Below are positions 53,644 to 60,000 of a stretch of DNA of 60,000 bases, piece by piece. The notes under the pieces are model-generated. The model was not told the origin of the DNA and did no database searches. It was given only the letters and a program-made list of their open reading frames with translations. A program made the position numbers and the translations under genes. Each line of letters starts with the position of its first letter. The stretch's first letter is position 1. The stretch spans positions 2,549,001 through 2,609,000 of the forward strand of contig WPIO01000004.1 of assembly GCA_009760855.2 (NCBI GenBank). Reading direction: 5' to 3'. This stretch comes from Cristatella mucedo (lineage: Eukaryota; Bryozoa; Phylactolaemata; Cristatellidae).

Positions 53644-53936
53644 CAAGCACTCTTGAGGAGGGAATAAGTCCCCGCACTTAGGCTACCTACGTCTATTGTG
53701 GGGAACGACCCAAATAAGACGAGGAGCCCGAACCGGAGCCTAAACCCTGAATGAAGAAGTAGGACTAAGCTTCCGCCTTAACGGCATGAATACCTCACAC
53801 ACCACCTCAAGCACTCTTGCGGAGGAAACACGTCTCCACACCTAGGCTACCTGCGTCTCTAGGGGGTAACGGCCCAAATAAAAGGAGCCCGAACCGGAGC
53901 CTAAACCCCAATCTAAGAACTTGGACTCCACACACG
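53644..53936. repeat. Two direct repeats, about 164-bp period
   Basis: CAAGCACTCTTG at 53644 and 53808 is followed in both by TAGGCTACCT[AG]CGTCT, GGCCCAAATAA-like sequence, GGAGCCCGAACCGGAGCC and TAAACCC. Confidence 0.9.
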
Positions 53937-54110
53937 CCAACTACGTCTAGTTCGCACCGGCAAATCCTTATGCCGAGACACAAAACAAAAAAGAAACACA
54001 AAACACAAAAGAAACACAAAATGCCAGCTCGGGCGCGATACGACCGTATTCGGTGGAGTCCACCGAATCCTCCTAGCGCTGTCTCGACCTGTTCCGTCAA
54101 TCGCAGGCGA

Positions 54111-55320
54111 ATAATAATAATAATAATAATGCACTTGATAAAGCGACCTCAGAGTACTTAATCTCTTTCTAGGCGCTTCACATTTGCTGCAAAGGGAAAT
54201 GCAATTAGATGGTAAGTAAAATCATGCTTGAAAAACAAGCAAAATGAATAACATGGTTAGGGGTAACATGCACAGGGTCAGCATGCAAATGTGGTTAGTG
54301 GCAGCATGCACAGTGTCAGCACGCATAAGCACATCAAGGACGAATCACAGGGACCCACTAAATGCTGTCCTAAATAGGTGTGTTTTTAAGTTCCCTTTAA
54401 ATGTGGTCAGGTCAGGGGATGTTGTGACGCAAGTCGGGAGGGAGTTTCAGGCTTTGGGAGCATACGAATTAAATCCACGGTCTCAAAAGGATTTAAAGTT
54501 TGTACGAAGTATTTGTAGACTGTTGGATTCCGAAAAGCGGGTGGTACGATGCTTGGCTTGATGGGAGAGTATATCTGAGAGATCGGCCGGAGCCATAGAA
54601 TGAAGGGACCTAAAAGTGAGCGACAAAACCTTGAAGTCAATCCGTTGCTTGACTGGTAGCCAGTGCAGGTCGGCGAGAAGTGGAGTAATGTGGCAACTGC
54701 GACGCTCACGACAGACAAGCCTAGCTGCAGAGTTTTGCACCAGCTGCAATCGCCTGATTGCACATGCTGGTAGGCCAGTAAGCAGTGAGCTACAGAAGTG
54801 GAGACGGTATGTCACGAATGCTTGGACCAACTTGGACGTAGTATCCTTATCTAAACAAGCCCGAATTTTAGCAATGTTATGAAGCTGAAAATAGGCAGAT
54901 TTGACTGTGGAGCTGATATGGTCGTCTAACGAGAGGTCGCTTTGGAATATGACACCTAGATTTCGAGCTGATTTAACTGGAGATATGCTGGCCGAGCCAA
55001 TTTTGAGAGTCAGCCTTTACAGCCTCTGAATCACGCTGGGTTTGCCCATAACTAGTAAGTTAGTTTTATCATCGTTTAGTTTTAGAAAATGTGCTGCCAT
55101 CCATGTGCGGATGTCATCAATACATGCAGCAAGGGAGTTGAGGGAATTGGAGGTGCTCGAAGGCTGGGAGGGATCAAAGCAAAGGTACAACTGAGTGTCA
55201 TCCGCATAGAAGTGAAAGCCTAGATTGTGCTTGGCAATCACATCGGCAAGAGGGAGAGTATAAATCGTGAAAACAACCGGACGTAGCACGGAGCCCTGAG
55301 GTACCCTATATTTCAGAGGT
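54111..55320 (-). mobile_element. 5'-truncated L2-like LINE copy
   Basis: Collinear with the 48.1-49.3 kb part of the longer copy, including YADDTQLYL and the same 3' tail ending in (ATT)n. Similarity stops abruptly at about 55320, the usual 5' truncation. The frame is broken around 55017 and 54480. Confidence 0.92.
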
Positions 55321-58300
55321 AACAGCCCGCCCTCCTCCTCACTTTCAGAGAAGCGAGTCCGACGATGTCGAAGCGCGGAGCCTGACAAAAGACCAAGCGT
55401 CGCTCGACTCTTAAATACTTAGCTGAGAAAATGGGGCAAGAGCTTAGTGGTATTGATCCCGACACCATGGCCGATTACGGTAAGGAATTAATACCGTCCC
55501 TAGGCCACTGGAAGGGCACCTCTGTCCAGCTTGAATGCGAATGGGTTCCAGACGATTCTTTTTTTGGACAGAGTGAAGGCGGAGGTTGACAGGCCAGCCA
55601 ACATCCATCAGCAGCTTCCGCGAGTATCGAACCAATTCTAAATGCCGAGTCGCCACCGCTGGTCTCAGAGCTTCCTGGCTTGCTCTGAAGCTGTAGCTCT
55701 CTAACCGCACTGGCGCTCCTCTCTGGCTCACTGCTCCAGGACAAAGGAGTTGTTGTCCGCCGCCGAACAGCTCTTGTTCTCGCTAAAATTCAGCCAAGGC
55801 CAGCAGGGCACATGCAAGGCAAGTACTCGCTTTGTCAGCCACCGCACAAGGCTCCAAAGGTTGTAAAGAAAAATATAGGTTAAACATAACACCACTTCAA
55901 TGTGAGATTCACAGGTTCCATTTCAAGGATAGAATTAATATTAATATCCTCTCTCTGGATTGCAGGCTGCTTCACTGCCTTGTGGCTATCCCCACCTCCT
56001 TGCTACCTACCTATCCACTGTTCTCCGACCTACTTCTCCGACCTCCTTACTCCTCTAGAATAAAGCTGCTGCTCCGATTCCGCTCGTTCCTCCGTCATTC
56101 GAGCTATTTAGAATCTTTAGGAGATCGAGCCTCTGATTCGTAGGCCCCGACATATCTGAAAATCTCACCTGGCTTCGGGCGCTACCTGCAACGACTTTAG
56201 ATTCTTTTAATCTCAATATGCGTGTGCTTAGCACGCTTACCTGAGCTTGATTAGGTGCACGCTACTGGCCAGAGGTAGTACTAACCGGCCGAACCCAAGC
56301 TCCTCCATGTATGCTTTAACATGCTAGGCTAGGTATGACACTAGCTTCCTTTTAATTGCTGTTAACGTGCATTTCGCTAATCTTTGGTTCAGTAGTTCTC
56401 TTGTATCATTCGAAAGTACTCGGTTATAGATTTAGTGGGCCCGTGAGAAACAAAAATGACCTATTACTGTGATAATTGTGTTGTAAGAATAGCGGATGAG
56501 AACCGTACTGAAAAGCTTTCTCTCTTGTCCTCCTCTAAATATAAAAAATTAAATTTCCTCCTTACGTCACTTAATCTATAACACTCCGCGAGGCAAGCCG
56601 GTAGGCTAATTGTATAAACTCTCAAAATTATTCCAACGTCATTACCGCAAATTGAGCCTTTAATACTAAACAATACACCGTTAAGTTAATCGTCGTTGAT
56701 GATCGCTGATACACTAAGGTGTTCACTACACGTGACAGACAAACGGAGGTAAATTTGCTTTACATGTCATGTTCCCTTAATCATATATAATTCATTTGTA
56801 AAGCACCATAAGAGAATTTAATCTCCATTCAGGTGCTTCACAAATGCCACGGGGCTCGAGATAACAACCTCGGTCAGACCTTGGTCGGGGGCGAGCACCT
56901 TAACCACTGGGCATAAACAGCACAGTGGTGTTTACAGGCCACTTTCAACAGTAGCCACGACGTACACCGACCGTTCAGTGGTCTAAAGCACGAATCGTCT
57001 TTAACTCCAACGCGGAATCGCAACTACGTGGTTATCTCACGGTGTCGGCCTTTACGCGGCATCGACCGTAGATTACTGCATAATCGGCCCCTATTATTTT
57101 ACGGTTATAATTCGGGGACCCCAAGTAATAAATACCAGTCACAATCTGGCTGATTTAGTTCGCAGTAGTTCCAACATGACGCTCATAGAGGTTGGCCAGT
57201 AGGATTTTGCTCACACGCATGCGACTACTTTAAAATGGGCTCTGTTCCAAGAAATTTAGCGATGCTTCCCCTGTTTTGATCCTGTTGTGCAGCCTAATGG
57301 AGGCCGCTCTTTGCGTCTTTATAAATGCTCACCGACTCGGTCCAGCGATGCGCATCGGCGCGATCCGCCGTCCCGTGAGAGCGCTGACCTCCATTCAGTT
57401 TTCCTAAGTTTCCTACGTTTTCCTACGAGTTTTACGAACGGGGTGTGGCGGCTTCTCCGTCCTGACAGAACGTGGGCGTACACGCAGCGCCACTAGCAGA
57501 AGTGCTAGTCCAAGTTGACTCTCGCTTGATTCCGACGAAGCCTCGAAACTGATCAGCAAGTTCTTTCACTAGGCAAATGTATCACTACTATCATATACCT
57601 TAAGCTTATGAGCTTCAGTCTTTTGTATTTTGGCACCGGGGCGTCTGCGATTACCCTCCAGATTTTTTATTGGTCGGCTGGTGCAACTGGGAGCCAAAAA
57701 GTAGAGGCGGCTTCTCCTTCCAGAGATTCTCCTTACTTGGCTCCTCTCTCAAGAATTTAGCGACGTGTGCTGACGCAGTAACCCAAACCAGAGTGAGATT
57801 GGTCTACAATTGGGATCGTTCTAGAAGGAAAGTCGATCGACTGAACGAAGCTTTATTCCTTTCTCAGGGTCAGCTGTCGGCAGGAGGTCAATATCGGCGG
57901 TCAGCAACAGCAAAACCGGCGATGCACTCTCGTACGTTGAAGAATGGAAAAGCACTCTGTGGAGTATCTATAAAGTGGCGAATGGCACCGAGTGAACACT
58001 GGAGCCCGACGCCGATCTTTCAGCAGAGCCTGAGATAACAGTTCACCAAAGCTCTCTTGTTGATATTAATAATGATAGTAACGGCGATAATGTCATGCGT
58101 ACAGTGAAATAGAGCCAAGTCTGTATCAAAGCCCCTCTACAGCCCTCTCACCGTATGGCTTGGTCACCCCTTTGTGCTGCTTCACTCATTGGTTAGGCGA
58201 CCAAAGATCTTGACGCCCTCGATACTATAAGGGAAAGTCTGTGACCCCATATCGAAAGCTGGACGTTTCGCGCGTACGCCTCTTTAGAGCAGCCACAAAA

Positions 58301-58330
58301 CTATTTCCTTAGAAAATGTAACAATATTTT
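55321..58330. other. Unassigned sequence with one SINE A
   Basis: A 51-codon plus-strand frame starts at about 55430 (MGQELSGIDPDTMADYGKEL) and a 122-residue frame lies at 57670-58038. Neither resembles a family I know and no splice context is convincing. Confidence 0.4.
56785..56918 (-). mobile_element. SINE A copy
   Basis: Reverse orientation. Diverged tail AAAGCACCATAAGAGAATTT, box B complement GGGGCTCGAGATAAC and head CACCTTAACCACTGG. Confidence 0.75.
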
Positions 58331-58334
58331 CATC

Positions 58335-58436
58335 TTTAAGCGAATAAAGTGCCCAGAGAGAGGCAGAGAGAGATTGAATTATCTGAGGGTGCTTTATCAA
58401 GCGTGTTATTATTATTGTTATTACTATTATTATTAC
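58335..58436 (+). mobile_element. L2-like LINE 3' tail fragment
   Basis: Tail with AGGGTGCTTTATCAAGC and a long TTATTATTATTG-type end. Confidence 0.75.
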
Positions 58437-59195
58437 AAATGCTGTAAGTCTCGAAGAAAATCGCGACTGGATCGCGGGAGCCCAAGCTAAAATGGAGTGC
58501 CGAGTGCTGCAGCTCTGCAGCACATGATCCTTATCGGCACTGACTATATACATCCATACATACACAAGCCTGCATGTACTGAAACGCATAAGCATTTGGG
58601 CGGCTAGGCGATCACCATGATGGCCGTCCACTCAACGGCCTGTCGAGTAAATATAGAGCGTTTGTGCTACCAAAAGTATGAGACGAGTCTTTGGTCGTCT
58701 TTCAGTATTGGTTTTTTGGTTCGCATCGCCCAAGGAAACGTCGCCTAGGCGACGCATGAGCTTCGACCAGCCAGCGTCTGGCTCCGCTCCAACCGAACAG
58801 GCGCTGACTGCCTCGCTTACTTTGGCTTTGTTCCGCCGGCATTTATTTCGCCTGGTCAGGTGTAAATTCGCTTCTCCCGAGAAATCGGTGGGACCGGGAC
58901 CACCGCTCGGGGCTGGTGGCGACGGTAACGCGAGACCAGAGCAGTTTAGGCCACGAGCACACGCTTCGTAACTCAGTTGGCAAGTCAGTGGTCTCGTGGT
59001 GAAAAGCAGCTTAAATGTCAGAATTCGCAGGTAATAAAGAGCCGGCCGTAGTAGCTTCTCGTAAATGGGAATAATGCATAATAATATATAATAATACATT
59101 CAAATAAAGTACGCCCTATTTTTCTGCTCGCGAATAATGATAATATAGTTGGATAGTTCAAGCTAGACGGCTAAATGTGTTCCTGCGAACTTTAA

Positions 59196-59395
59196 ATGGT
59201 GAGCCGTGATGGCGCACCAGGTAAGGCGGTTGCTTTTCACGACCTCTGTCCCGATGTCGTGGGTTCTAATCCTGCGGTGGGCTATCCTTTATCGCCACTG
59301 CAAGCGGTGGTGTATAGCCTTAAAGGCTCATCTGTCGCTATAAAAAAGAGGCTATTAAATCAGCTAGTATTTAATTTAATTTAATTTGATTTTTA
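59196..59395 (+). mobile_element. SINE B copy with ATTTA-rich end
   Basis: GCACCAGGTAAGGCGGTTGC, GTCGTGGGTTCTAATCC, CGCCACTGCAAGCGGTGGTG, then AGGCTATTAAATCAGCTAG and a TTTAATTTAATTTAATT end. Confidence 0.85.
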
Positions 59396-59551
59396 AATAT
59401 GCTGCAAACGAAAAATGGGTGGATTAGCGACATTAATGTGCCCAAGTTCAACTCGCATAAGTGCATTCAGGGCACAATTGACGCGGACGAAGCAAATTTT
59501 GTAAGAATAGCTGGTTAACCTGGTTTTTTAATGCTGTCAATTCAGCGGATG

Positions 59552-59815
59552 TTAATAATAATAATAATACACTTGATAAAGCGCCCTCAGAGAACTCAAT
59601 CTCTTTCTAGGCCCTTTACATTTGCTGCAAAGGGAAATGCAATTGAATGGTGAGGAATTTCATGCTTGATAAACAACATAAATAACATGGTTAGGGGTGA
59701 CATGCACAAGGTCAGCATGCAAATGTGGTTAGTGGCAGCATGCACAGTGTCAGCACGCATAAGCACATGAAGGACGAATCGCAGGGACCCACTAAATGCT
59801 GTCCTAAATAGGTGT
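59552..59815 (-). mobile_element. L2-like LINE 3' end
   Basis: It has the (ATT)n terminus, the AGCGCCT...GGGCGCT tail and the 3'UTR with repeated GCATGC/AGCATG motifs, cut off within the last codons of the ORF. Confidence 0.9.
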
Positions 59816-59844
59816 TTTATTTGCTACCGAAAGCGTAACGAAAC

Positions 59845-59932
59845 CCACTGACGCTGTGAGTGAGCTATGCACCTCACTCCTAGCTAATACCCATAGTCTT
59901 TGAGGCTTTTGGAGTTACAGGCGAAGATAAAA
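59845..59932 (+). mobile_element. Second non-LTR family, terminal 3' fragment
   Basis: Only the last bases, ending TTTTGGAGTTACAGGCGAAG, as in the longer copies. Confidence 0.5.
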
Positions 59933-60000
59933 GCTTACTTTGGCATCCGGCCGATGAATTATAGTTATTTTTTCGGGTAGAACGTGATGGACTTAAAAAA

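Overview
The window is animal nuclear DNA: genes split by introns with canonical GT/AG junctions, a cilium gene close to its vertebrate ortholog, a TNF-receptor-like gene, long dinucleotide microsatellites, L2-type LINEs and tRNA-derived SINEs. I cannot name the species; an invertebrate metazoan is the best guess. No operons, bacterial signals, CRISPR or rRNA were seen.

Two protein-coding genes can be reconstructed exon by exon, both on the minus strand. (1) IFT56/TTC26 (21508 down to 3504) has 14 coding exons whose phases all join. They give a 553-residue TPR protein, essentially the length of human IFT56. The first coding exon contributes only the start codon. (2) A TNF-receptor-superfamily protein (44075 down to 30849) has 5 coding exons whose phases all join. 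They give 283 residues: signal peptide, one cysteine-rich block, coiled-coil-like stalk, transmembrane helix and a short tail without a death domain. The tail carries TRAF-, AP2- and PDZ-type short motifs. The genes lie head to tail with about 9.3 kb between them.

That intergenic space is dominated by a very large inverted repeat, with arms 21599-23958 and 26105-28458 around a 2.15 kb spacer. The arms are nearly identical, and the left one begins only about 90 bp upstream of the IFT56 start codon. Each arm also holds a smaller foldback.

Most of the rest is mobile-element debris. An L2-like non-LTR retrotransposon occurs as one almost complete copy (48.07-51.26 kb, one reading frame with three nonsense codons), one long 5'-truncated copy (54.1-55.3 kb) and many short 3' ends. 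A SINE family (here SINE A) has a tRNA-like head and an L2-like 3' tail, suggesting L2 machinery moves it; a second tRNA-derived family (SINE B) has another tail. A second non-LTR family is seen as C-terminal and 3' fragments. From 44.1 to 60 kb there is a GC-rich island upstream of the receptor gene, foldbacks, tandem repeats and LINE/SINE copies, but no further gene I can support.
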